64,000 nt of DNA, taken from positions 186,001 through 250,000 of the forward strand of contig NZ_JBHJHQ010000003.1 of NCBI RefSeq assembly GCF_042219825.1. Reading direction: 5' to 3'. The translations under genes and the position numbers were made by a program. Positions within the stretch are counted from its first letter, which is position 1. Each line of letters opens with the position of its first letter. The DNA is from JBHJHP01 sp042219825 (GTDB taxonomy: Bacteria > Bacteroidota > Bacteroidia > Bacteroidales > UBA5342). The notes below the pieces were generated by a model. That model did not search any database. It was given only the letters and a program-made list of their open reading frames with translations, and was not told the origin of the DNA. Below are positions 1 through 8,708 of the stretch, piece after piece.

Positions 1-2815
1 TAAAATAGATATTGTTGCAGGTACCGATCACCTTGTGGTAGAAAAAGAAGGGTACTATACAAAAGTGATGCCGGTTGCTGATATCGTTATTAAAAATAAA
101 TCTGTTGCATTGCCAACTATTGTACTGAAGAAAAAATATATTTTTGATGACACCAAGGAAGTTAGTCTGCCATTTTCTTCGTTAGAGGCTAAAAAAGTTG
201 CAGCCTCATTCCAATCCATATCCGGAGAGGATTTAAAATCTTATCCAACAACTTCATTCCTTGATGCTTTATCCGGATTATTACCGGGAGTATATGTCAC
301 AACCAATACTTCGATGCCTGGATTTGAGAGTCAGACCATAACAATAAGGGGGGAGGCTGCCACAATATATATTGATGGTGTTATTCGTGATCCATCAGAC
401 CTTTCTCCAGATGAAGTTGAGTCTGTTGAAGTACTCAGAGATCTTTCAGGCCGAGCGATGCTTGGAATATACGGATCAAATCCGGTGATTTGGATTACAA
501 CAAAAACGGGGAAAGCATATGAGCGTAAAACAAGTTTTTCTGCCGAATATGGTATGAACATGGCGACTGCCATTCCAGAATACACCAATGCATCTGATTA
601 TGCGACTCTGTATAATGAGGCACTTGTAAACGACGGTTATACAGCATATTATGATCAGACAGCCCTTAATGCATATGCAAACGGATCTGATCCTGTTCAC
701 TACCCGAATATCGATTATCTTGACCGCTATGTCAGGCCCTCTTCACCATTCCGCAGGGCCAACCTGAATTTTAATGGTGGAACTAAGAGTGTAAATTACT
801 TCTCAATGTTGGATTATTCGGGTTCTCAAGGTCTTGAATCCACCGTAGGTGAAATCTACAAAAGTGACCGGTTTAAGGTTCGGAGTAACGTGAACATTAC
901 ATTGAATGAATACATAAAGATGAATGTTAATATTTCGGGAATGTACCGGAAAGGAAGAAATCCTTTATCCAACATTTTTAACTTAAATGCTTCAATACCG
1001 GCCAATGCACATCCAATCTGGTTCGAAGACAAACTAATTTCCAATGCTGACTATCCGGTTAATATTGAAAATGCCATGGTTCATGGAGGATATAATGAAT
1101 CAGAGTATATCAGTACACAAAACAATGCAGGCCTTTTCGTTGACCTTTCCGAAGTCACCGAAGGACTGTCTGCTAACCTGAATGTAGCGTTTGATGCCTC
1201 GGCCCTTTTAAGTGGTTATGAGTATGAAAGTGAAGCTTTGTACTGGCTTGTTACTGGATCGCAGGGTCAGGACTCGACTGTACTTAATACAGAAAAAACT
1301 GTTTCTGATGCACAAGCCACAGGAGACGCATTAATCTCAAGAAAAACAGTATTAAACGGAAAACTGGACTACTCCAGGACATTTGATAAACATAATATCA
1401 ATGCAGTGCTTGCTTATTACCAGGCTGAATTTGTACGCAACAGTTATGCAGGTTATCAACCAGATAAAATGCAGGATTTTTCACTGCGGTTAGATTACGC
1501 TTTTGATGACAGGTATATTGTTCAGCTTGACCAGGTATACTCCGGAAGCATGCGATTACCAAAAGGAGATAAATTCAGTTGGTATCCAACTATAGGGTTA
1601 GGTTGGAACATCCACAATGAATCGTTCTTCAAGGCTGATTTTGTGGATTACCTCAAACTTACCGGATCATATGGCATCATCGGTATAAATAGTTTCAGCC
1701 TTCCTGGTTACAATTCCTTTTATCTCTATCAGACCTTATGGCAGCAAAGCGGAAGTTGGGTTAGCGGTATTTCCGGAAGCTTCAACACACCCTCAAGTGG
1801 CTATGTAATTATGCAGGAAGGAAGCGATGCCTATACATTACCGGAAAGTAATTATATGAATGTTGGTATTCAGTCCACTCTTTTCAATCATAGTTTAGAT
1901 ATTGAATTAAACTATTACAGGAATAAGGTTTCAAACCTGATTTCGCAAAAAAGCAGTTTTACTCCATCCATCGTTGGTGGCGGACAGTTTTTACCGGCTA
2001 CAAATTACGGTGAAAACCTGTACTATGGTTTTGATGGATTAATTCAGTATACTAAATCCGTTGGTGACTTTAATATAAGTGCCGGAATAAACGCACTTTA
2101 CAAAAGAGGTCAGTATATTGTGGTGGATGAACCCATCCTGGAGGAAGATTACAGAAAATATGCCGGAAAAGAAATAGATGAATACGTTCTTTATAATTCT
2201 GAAGGCCTTTTCCAGTCTGAGGGAGAAATTAATGACCGTACTATTAATCAGAATTTTGGGGCATTAAAACCTGGCGATATCATATATTCTGACTATTCCG
2301 GTGACGGCAGTATTGACGAAAAAGATATGTACAGAACCGGTGATCATTCCCCACGCCTGTTCTTCGGAGCAAATCTTTCACTTGCATATAAAGGATTCAG
2401 AATTAAAGCTGTAGGACAAGGAGCTGCTGATGGTAAAATATCTGTTTTAAACGATTACTTTACTGCCATTGGAACCAACACGAATTACTCAACAGCACTT
2501 TTAAACCGTTGGCCTGTAACTAACGACTTTCCCAGAATGACAACATCGTCCGAAAATAATATTCAGACTTCAACATTTTGGTTAAGAGACGCAACATATT
2601 TCAGAATTAAGAATGTGGAGCTCAGTTATACCTTTTCTGATAAAGATGCGCTTGCACTCGGTCTTACAAACCTAAAAGTATTTGTAAGAGGATCCAATAT
2701 CGCACAGTTCTCATCACTTGATGAATACGGAGTTGACAGGGAAAATACCGGAGCAGGCTATGATGCATATCCGATCTTTAAAACTTTTACCGGTGGTCTC
2801 TCATTAAGTTTTTGA
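1..2815 (+). CDS. SusC/RagA-family TonB-dependent receptor (5' end outside window)
   Basis: Outer-membrane TonB-dependent transporter, expected to import glycans together with its SusD partner. The reading frame is open to the left edge (first full codon at base 2), so the signal peptide and most of the N-terminal carboxypeptidase-like domain are missing; the GTG at 35 is only an internal codon. The visible part carries a plug domain, with an ISGEDL stretch followed by DALSGLLPGV, a TITIRG strand and YIDGVIRDP leading to VEVLRD. After it comes a long beta-barrel rich in aromatic and Asn residues that ends in LSLSF, a typical outer-membrane C-terminal Phe. The stop is one base before the in-frame opening of the SusD reading frame, so the two are co-transcribed. 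Family certain; substrate unknown. Confidence 0.95.
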   Translation, partial: KIDIVAGTDHLVVEKEGYYTKVMPVADIVIKNKSVALPTIVLKKKYIFDDTKEVSLPFSSLEAKKVAASFQSISGEDLKSYPTTSFLDALSGLLPGVYVTTNTSMPGFESQTITIRGEAATIYIDGVIRDPSDLSPDEVESVEVLRDLSGRAMLGIYGSNPVIWITTKTGKAYERKTSFSAEYGMNMATAIPEYTNASDYATLYNEALVNDGYTAYYDQTALNAYANGSDPVHYPNIDYLDRYVRPSSPFRRANLNFNGGTKSVNYFSMLDYSGSQGLESTVGEIYKSDRFKVRSNVNITLNEYIKMNVNISGMYRKGRNPLSNIFNLNASIPANAHPIWFEDKLISNADYPVNIENAMVHGGYNESEYISTQNNAGLFVDLSEVTEGLSANLNVAFDASALLSGYEYESEALYWLVTGSQGQDSTVLNTEKTVSDAQATGDALISRKTVLNGKLDYSRTFDKHNINAVLAYYQAEFVRNSYAGYQPDKMQDFSLRLDYAFDDRYIVQLDQVYSGSMRLPKGDKFSWYPTIGLGWNIHNESFFKADFVDYLKLTGSYGIIGINSFSLPGYNSFYLYQTLWQQSGSWVSGISGSFNTPSSGYVIMQEGSDAYTLPESNYMNVGIQSTLFNHSLDIELNYYRNKVSNLISQKSSFTPSIVGGGQFLPATNYGENLYYGFDGLIQYTKSVGDFNISAGINALYKRGQYIVVDEPILEEDYRKYAGKEIDEYVLYNSEGLFQSEGEINDRTINQNFGALKPGDIIYSDYSGDGSIDEKDMYRTGDHSPRLFFGANLSLAYKGFRIKAVGQGAADGKISVLNDYFTAIGTNTNYSTALLNRWPVTNDFPRMTTSSENNIQTSTFWLRDATYFRIKNVELSYTFSDKDALALGLTNLKVFVRGSNIAQFSSLDEYGVDRENTGAGYDAYPIFKTFTGGLSLSF

Positions 2816-2903
2816 TATGAGAAATATTAATATGATGACGATTATGAAAGAAAATGTAAACGGAACGAAAGCCAAATACATGCCAAATATAAATAATACA
2901 GCG

Positions 2904-4574
2904 ATGAAAAAATTATTATTAGCATTTCTAACACTGGTTGTTTTAGTATCCTGTGAGCAATTGGATCCACGACCGATTCAGGATTTAACCACAGAGGATT
3001 TATGGAGTCATGCTACATATGGAGAAGGCATATTAACAACGGCATATATTAATCTGGAAACAAACTATAATATTGGACTTGAATATTATACCGATAATGC
3101 GGTCCCTTCACAACCCGGAGCAAACAGATTGGCACTGGGCAACTGGACGGTAGAGAACAACACAATTAGCGGCTGGGATGGGTTTTATGAAAATATTAAA
3201 TATTTAAACCTGTTTCTGGAGAATGCCAAAGATCTATCTTATTTTGTAAGTGATACAGAAAAAGACTCTCTTTTTAACCATTACCGCTACGGTGAAGCAT
3301 ATTACCTGAGAGCATGGTACCAATGGAGACTACTTCAAAATTATGGTGGTTTTCCCAAGGATGGAAATATGGCACTGGGCTACCCTATTGTTACCAAAGC
3401 ACTCAACGTTGATGACAATTTGGATCTTCCCCGAAATACATATGAAGAATGTGTTCAACAGATCATTGCGGATTGTGATACTGCATTTAATACAATTCCG
3501 CTTGATTATACTGACAGGCGTGATCCTTATATAGGAAGGGCAAACAGAGGACGTGGTTCGGGTCTGGCTGCAAAAACATTAAAAGCACGGGTATATCTAT
3601 ATGCAGCAAGCCCGGCATTTGGCAATTCAAATCCTGAAACCTGGTCCAGAGCTGCTGAAGCTGCAGCAGAGGCAATAGATGCTGCTGGTGGGTTGGCTGA
3701 TCTCAGTGCTTACGGCAACTTCAATACAGGAACAAATTACGACTATATCTGGAGCTCTTCCACTGCATCAAGAAACGACTGGGAATACATGTACTATCCG
3801 CCATCTCTTTACGGACAGGGAGCATGTAATCCGTCCCAAAATCTTGTAGATGCATTTCCTGCCAGTGACGGTTACCCGATTAGTGAAAGCGCCGCATATG
3901 ATCCTAATGATCCATATAATAACAGAGATTCCCGTCTTGATAAATTTATCTTTTATAATGGTGATGAGTATAAAGCCGGTGCCAATACTTACGTAATCGA
4001 TACATATGTGGGTGGTGACGATGCTCCCGGCGGTATTAGCTTTCTGGGTACAAGAACAGGATATTATTTAAAGAAATTTCTGAGTGAAAAAGTCTCTTTA
4101 AATGTTGGGTCCGTTACCTCAGATTATAAATTTAAAGTTCTTCTGGGAAAAACTGAACTTTATTTAAACTTTGCTGAAGCAGCGAACGAAGCATTCGGCC
4201 CTTATGATGACAGATATGGTTTTTCAGCATTCGAGGTCATGGAAAAAATAAGATCCAGAGCATTAGGTTCAATTGATGATACTTACATGAAATCGCAGGC
4301 TGATGCTGGTAAAGATGCTTTCAGAGCATTTATACATAACGAAAGAAGAGTAGAGCTTTGCTTTGAAGAACAACGTTTCTGGGACTTAAGAAGGTGGAAC
4401 GAAGATCTGAATCATTCGGTTAAAGGTGTAAGTATTTCTCAGGAAGGTTCCGGTTTTACATATGAATATACCACGGTAGAAAATCATGAATATAAAGATT
4501 ATATGCGCTTTGTACCCCTTCCATATGATCAAACCTTAATAATGACAAACCTGAAACAAAATCAGGGTTGGTAA
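2904..4574 (+). CDS. SusD/RagB-family nutrient-binding outer-membrane lipoprotein
   Basis: Surface glycan-binding lipoprotein that caps the SusC barrel; 556 residues, normal for the family. The frame is open from 2817, but the ATG at 2904 gives a clean lipoprotein signal (MKKLLLAFLTLVVLVSC) with the lipid-acceptor Cys at residue 17, so that start is chosen. The N-terminal region has the SusD pattern of Pro- and Thr-rich residues then DLWSHATYG. The C-terminal region has the conserved block NERRVELCFEEQRFWDLRRW, diagnostic of RagB/SusD. It follows SusC directly and is followed 26 bases later by a DUF1735-type lipoprotein, so the three form one operon ending at the terminator at 5553. The ligand cannot be read from sequence. 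Confidence 0.95.
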   Translation: MKKLLLAFLTLVVLVSCEQLDPRPIQDLTTEDLWSHATYGEGILTTAYINLETNYNIGLEYYTDNAVPSQPGANRLALGNWTVENNTISGWDGFYENIKYLNLFLENAKDLSYFVSDTEKDSLFNHYRYGEAYYLRAWYQWRLLQNYGGFPKDGNMALGYPIVTKALNVDDNLDLPRNTYEECVQQIIADCDTAFNTIPLDYTDRRDPYIGRANRGRGSGLAAKTLKARVYLYAASPAFGNSNPETWSRAAEAAAEAIDAAGGLADLSAYGNFNTGTNYDYIWSSSTASRNDWEYMYYPPSLYGQGACNPSQNLVDAFPASDGYPISESAAYDPNDPYNNRDSRLDKFIFYNGDEYKAGANTYVIDTYVGGDDAPGGISFLGTRTGYYLKKFLSEKVSLNVGSVTSDYKFKVLLGKTELYLNFAEAANEAFGPYDDRYGFSAFEVMEKIRSRALGSIDDTYMKSQADAGKDAFRAFIHNERRVELCFEEQRFWDLRRWNEDLNHSVKGVSISQEGSGFTYEYTTVENHEYKDYMRFVPLPYDQTLIMTNLKQNQGW

Positions 4575-4600
4575 TTGATAAAAAATAATACGATATAGTT

Positions 4601-5500
4601 ATGAAGAACAGTTTAATATTACTACTCGCGATAATCCTGATGACAGGATGTTATGACGACTTCAGGGTGGATAATACATTTACAGGTGTGGCATTTTCGA
4701 GTGCTGACGGAGGATCAAATGTAGCGGGTGTTTTACACCGTACTGTTGTCAAGGATGAAGGATTGAAGCTGGACATGGGAATTAACCTTACCGGAGTACT
4801 GGATAATCAGAAAGAACGCTGGGCTCAGTTCGAAATTGATCCGGCTATTCTCAACGAGGATGCTTTCAGCGGTTTGGGTTATGAACTGATGCCGTCTGAT
4901 TATTATACCCTCAGTAATACAAACAGGTTTGTCATTCCGGCAGGATCATATTTGGGGAAAGTTACCATAACTCTTGATTCAGCAAAATTTATCTCTGATC
5001 CTAAAGCGGTTAATCACATTTATGCTATTCCATTTCGTCTGACAGATACCTCTGAAGACTCCATCAATGCCAATCTTTCAATAAAAGTTCTGGTCATTAA
5101 ATACATCAATCATTATGAAGGTTATTATGATCAGGAAGGAACCGTAATTAGTTATGATGCCTCAGGCGCAGTTATTGATTCGGTTGACGTAAGTAATGTG
5201 ATTGCAATGACTACGGTAAGAGAAGATAGCGTGGTTACAGATGGGATGTTAAACTCTACAGGTGCTGCATACCAGATGTTAATCCATGTTAATCCGGACA
5301 ATTCAGTTCTGACAGAAAATACACCATCATCTGCAAATAATGTCATTACTCAAAATGGTACCTGTTCATTTGATAAAACAAATTCGGTATTTACGTTAAA
5401 TTATAAAGTTACAACCGGTTCAGGGTCATATAAAATTGCCTCGATGCAATTAACATGGAGGAACAGAATCAGAGACGGAATTAATGAATGGCGAAGATGA
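4601..5500 (+). CDS. DUF1735-type surface glycan-binding lipoprotein
   Basis: A 299-residue lipoprotein with signal MKNSLILLLAIILMTGC and acceptor Cys17, followed by acidic residues (YDD) that fit surface export in Bacteroidota. The N-terminal half resembles the DUF1735/BT_3987-like domain: beta-rich, with a passage on values lying between defined bounds (SDYYTLSNTNRFVIPAGSYLGKV) and HIYAIPFRLTD. The C-terminal half, starting near NHYEGYYDQEG, resembles the DUF4361-type domain found in such proteins. Third gene of the SusC-SusD operon; a role in binding or positioning the glycan is inferred from this place. No catalytic motif is visible. Confidence 0.75.
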   Translation: MKNSLILLLAIILMTGCYDDFRVDNTFTGVAFSSADGGSNVAGVLHRTVVKDEGLKLDMGINLTGVLDNQKERWAQFEIDPAILNEDAFSGLGYELMPSDYYTLSNTNRFVIPAGSYLGKVTITLDSAKFISDPKAVNHIYAIPFRLTDTSEDSINANLSIKVLVIKYINHYEGYYDQEGTVISYDASGAVIDSVDVSNVIAMTTVREDSVVTDGMLNSTGAAYQMLIHVNPDNSVLTENTPSSANNVITQNGTCSFDKTNSVFTLNYKVTTGSGSYKIASMQLTWRNRIRDGINEWRR

Positions 5501-5552
5501 TGCACTCTGGGTTAGTTATCTAATTATTAATATTTTTCTCATAGAATGAATT

Positions 5553-5577
5553 AAACCGGGTGTATCCCGGTTTTTTT
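5553..5577 (+). terminator. Rho-independent terminator of the susCD operon
   Basis: Perfect 8-base stem AAACCGGG/CCCGGTTT with a 5-base loop, followed by a run of T. It lies 52 bases after the DUF1735 gene and 25 before the next ATG. Confidence 0.85.
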
Positions 5578-5601
5578 ATTTTTATTTAATACAATAATAC
5601 C

Positions 5602-8403
5602 ATGAAAATATCAAGAAAATGCCTGGTTACACTTTGTTTGCTTGCAGCTGTTCAATTATTTTCAGCACAGAATATAAAAAAAGCGGCTTTCTCTAACCGT
5701 TTTTTTACACTGGAACATGAGAATTATGGTATAAGTTTATTACAAAATACCGGCGACATATATCCAACAAACTATATCAATAATAACGGAATACTGGGCA
5801 ATATTTATATCCGGTATGTTTATGATAAAAAACCTGATTTTATAGATGCCCTTCATTCCGGTGAGACAAAATTTATTCTGGAAGGGAAGATACTTGAAAA
5901 AAGAGAAGTAAAAATAGAACAGAGCAAACCACTGAAATTATCCCAGTCATTTGATTTGAGAAATGATGAACTGGCCTGGTTCATACACCTGAAAAACACA
6001 GGTAAAACTTCACTTAGGATAGAAGACCTTGCAATTCCGGTAGATTACAATCTTCCCTATGGTGAAAATCCTTCAGACATCTTTGAAAAATCTGTGATAA
6101 AACATTCGTTTATCTCCGGCAACAACTCATATCTGTTTTTCGAACGCCCTACCGGTTTACCCCCATACCTCGTTATGTTACCCTTAAAAGGAACAGCAGC
6201 TGAATACTGGGAAGTTGGACCATTGGGTGATAGCAAAAAAAGAACCTACAATATTTACCTCCATTCGTCTTTTACAGGAAACGAGGAGCTGCGGGGTACC
6301 TGGCGTCAAAGTCACACATCCCGTTTGTTAGAACCGGATCAGGAGATAAGCTATGGATTTATGTTTAAATGGGCCGGGAGCTATGATGGGATACGCCAAA
6401 TTCTTGTTGATGAAGATATGATCAATGTTGAGGTGATGCCGGGAATGACGGTTCCTACGGATCTTGATGTTAGGCTGGCTCTTGAGACACATCAGATCGT
6501 AAAGAATATTTTGCCCGAATTCGGTGGTGCCATGACAAAAATAGATACGCTGGAACGGAGAAATGACGGCACAACTATATATAACATAAGATTTAACCGT
6601 ACCGGAGAAAATAAACTGACAGTAAATTATGGGAAGGGATATAAGACCTACCTTGAGTTTTTTGTGACAGAACCTTTAGAAACCCTTTACAAAAAACGTG
6701 CTGACTTTATTGTAAATTCACAACAACATAAAGACTCAACGAAGTGGTACGATGGCCTATTTGGAGTTTATGATATGAAAAATGCCGTTCTGCGCGGCCA
6801 AGATAATGCGGACTATTTTGATACCAGTCGTTTAAGTTATGTTTTAACCTGTGATGATCCTGGTTTATGTAAAGCACCCTTTCTGGCTTCAAAAAATGTG
6901 GTATTTCCTGTTGCTGAAGAAATTAATGCCATCGAATACTATATTGAAAATTTTGTATGGGGTGGCTTACAACGTACAGACAAGGAGTTGCCTTATCCAT
7001 ATGGAGTGTACGGTACGCCTGACTGGAATTATAACCGAAACAAAACTGAAGCAAGGGAAGCAAACACAAAGGACCCTAATCGCTTCAAAATGCATGTGTG
7101 GCGTTCTTACGACTATCCGCATATTTTTATGCTTTACTATCACATGTACCAGATAGCTTCGTTATATCCTGAACTGACACATTATCTGGATGCGGATGGG
7201 TACCTCGTCAGGGCAAAGGAAACAGCAAAAGCATATTTTACTTATCCATATGAAATCCTGCCCTGGTACGAGACCTATAAATGGGGGTGTTACAATGAAC
7301 TGCTGATACCAGAACTTATCGATATTCTAACAGCAAAAGGCTACAGCGAAGACGCCACATTTCTACGCAAGGAATGGGAGAAAAAAGTTAAGTATTTTAT
7401 TTATGATGATCCGTATCCTTTCAGATCAGAATACGCTGTTGACGCCACTGCTTTTGAGTCCAGCTATGCTTTAGCAAAGTATGGTGTATTAAACCAGATG
7501 GATCCTGACACAAATCTATGGTATGACAAAAACTTTAAAAAATGGTACTCTCATCCAACCGTTTCAAGGAAGGATGCAGAAGATTTCATGCTTCGACAGC
7601 TAAATGCCAATATTGCTCAACGCGGTAATTTAGAACCGGCATATTACTTTCTTGGCAGTGATTACAGGGGCCGAAGCGACAAGTACACCCTAAGCTACAT
7701 GGCACAAATGGGCGGCTGGGCTATACTGGATTATACCCTTCATTTCGCCCCTTCAGATGATGCCGCTTTTCGTCTCGGCTACCAGTCATATCTTAGTTCA
7801 TTCGCACTGATGAACACTGGTACTCCGGAATCAAATTATGGTTTCTGGTATCCAGGAAAAGAAAATGATGGGGCCAGTGGCTGGGCCTTTGAGCCGCAGA
7901 AATACGCCAATACATGGATAAGAAAACCTCAGGGCAGAGGGCCCTGGTATTATGACGGAGAAATAGATCTGGGGTACTGCGGAGCATTGAGAACTGCGGC
8001 AACAATACTAAAAAGTGATTCCGTTTTTGGAGTAGTGGCCTATGGAGGAAATCTGCATGAACACGACAATGTTTATTCTGTAATTCCTGCTGATGGATTG
8101 CGTCAAAAATTATACTACAGACTGGATAATATGAATTTTGATATTGTTTTCTCCAGGGATGGCTTTTCGAAAAGCAGTCCAATTAGTGTAACTAAGGACG
8201 AGACATTGATAACAATGGTAATTGAAAACAGAACCAATGACGAGCATAATACTACCATAAAATTCAAAGGGTTAAAAGGCATTTACAACGTCACAACCAC
8301 TAACAACTTCAAGAATGAAATTAATTTTAATAATGATCCTGAACTATTAATCCCATTGCAATCCGATAGTACAGTAGTAACCTTGTTCAGAGTTAAAAAG
8401 TAA
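5602..8403 (+). CDS. Secreted DUF5695-like protein, probable carbohydrate-active
   Basis: A 933-residue protein with a signal peptide (MKISRKCLVTLCLLAAVQLFSAQ, cleavage near residue 22). I associate it with the DUF5695 family from its overall pattern: an N-terminal beta-rich region to about residue 300, with FTLEHENYGISLLQN and DLRNDELAWFIHLKN. A helical, aromatic- and acid-rich region follows to the end (RSYDYPHIFMLYYHMY, YEILPWYETYKWGCYNELL, YMAQMGGWAILDY, WYYDGEIDLGYCGALR). This architecture resembles alpha-toroid glycoside hydrolases or lyases, but I cannot name a catalytic residue or substrate. It sits just after the SusCD operon terminator and would act in the periplasm or outside, which supports glycan processing. 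Assignment by context and family pattern only. Confidence 0.6.
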   Translation: MKISRKCLVTLCLLAAVQLFSAQNIKKAAFSNRFFTLEHENYGISLLQNTGDIYPTNYINNNGILGNIYIRYVYDKKPDFIDALHSGETKFILEGKILEKREVKIEQSKPLKLSQSFDLRNDELAWFIHLKNTGKTSLRIEDLAIPVDYNLPYGENPSDIFEKSVIKHSFISGNNSYLFFERPTGLPPYLVMLPLKGTAAEYWEVGPLGDSKKRTYNIYLHSSFTGNEELRGTWRQSHTSRLLEPDQEISYGFMFKWAGSYDGIRQILVDEDMINVEVMPGMTVPTDLDVRLALETHQIVKNILPEFGGAMTKIDTLERRNDGTTIYNIRFNRTGENKLTVNYGKGYKTYLEFFVTEPLETLYKKRADFIVNSQQHKDSTKWYDGLFGVYDMKNAVLRGQDNADYFDTSRLSYVLTCDDPGLCKAPFLASKNVVFPVAEEINAIEYYIENFVWGGLQRTDKELPYPYGVYGTPDWNYNRNKTEAREANTKDPNRFKMHVWRSYDYPHIFMLYYHMYQIASLYPELTHYLDADGYLVRAKETAKAYFTYPYEILPWYETYKWGCYNELLIPELIDILTAKGYSEDATFLRKEWEKKVKYFIYDDPYPFRSEYAVDATAFESSYALAKYGVLNQMDPDTNLWYDKNFKKWYSHPTVSRKDAEDFMLRQLNANIAQRGNLEPAYYFLGSDYRGRSDKYTLSYMAQMGGWAILDYTLHFAPSDDAAFRLGYQSYLSSFALMNTGTPESNYGFWYPGKENDGASGWAFEPQKYANTWIRKPQGRGPWYYDGEIDLGYCGALRTAATILKSDSVFGVVAYGGNLHEHDNVYSVIPADGLRQKLYYRLDNMNFDIVFSRDGFSKSSPISVTKDETLITMVIENRTNDEHNTTIKFKGLKGIYNVTTTNNFKNEINFNNDPELLIPLQSDSTVVTLFRVKK

Positions 8404-8493
8404 GCATATCAGAATTTAGCACCTGAATTTTATCATGACTCCATGGGTGGCAAGAATAAAAATTCAAAGGGGAAACAATTTATACAAACAGCA

Positions 8494-8688
8494 AAGAGGC
8501 TGTCCAAAAAGGCAAATAAGAATATAAGGAACTTATAAATTGATAGTGATCCTTCTATTACCCCTCCAAACCTCCCCTAAAGTGGGAGGCTTTAAGTCCC
8601 CTTTAGGGGATTTAGGGGTAGTTTTTAAAAAGCTACTAACAATCCGTAAGTAAAACTTATACAGATTTTACTTTTTGGACAGCCTCTT
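8494..8688. repeat. MITE-like element with 18-base perfect terminal inverted repeats
   Basis: AAGAGGCTGTCCAAAAAG at 8494-8511 is exactly inverted at 8671-8688. Between the ends there is no gene. A nested imperfect palindrome lies at 8559-8620: TACCCCT (8559-8565) and TCCCCTAAAG (8573-8582) pair with CTTTAGGGGA (8601-8610) and AGGGGTA (8614-8620). The element lies in the 305-base gap between two convergent genes. The terminal sequence resembles insertion-sequence ends I recall from Bacteroidota (IS1182-type, from memory), so a non-autonomous transposon is the first reading. The stem could also act as a bidirectional terminator. No target-site duplication is clear. Confidence 0.65.
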
Positions 8689-8708
8689 CTTTTTTTCTAA
8701 TTCAGCTG

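Noticed and set aside
2817..2903. SusD start at 2817
   Set aside because: It would put 29 polar residues ahead of a complete lipoprotein signal peptide.
8494..8688. CRISPR-like or tRNA-like structure
   Set aside because: Single inverted repeat without spaced direct repeats and without a cloverleaf.
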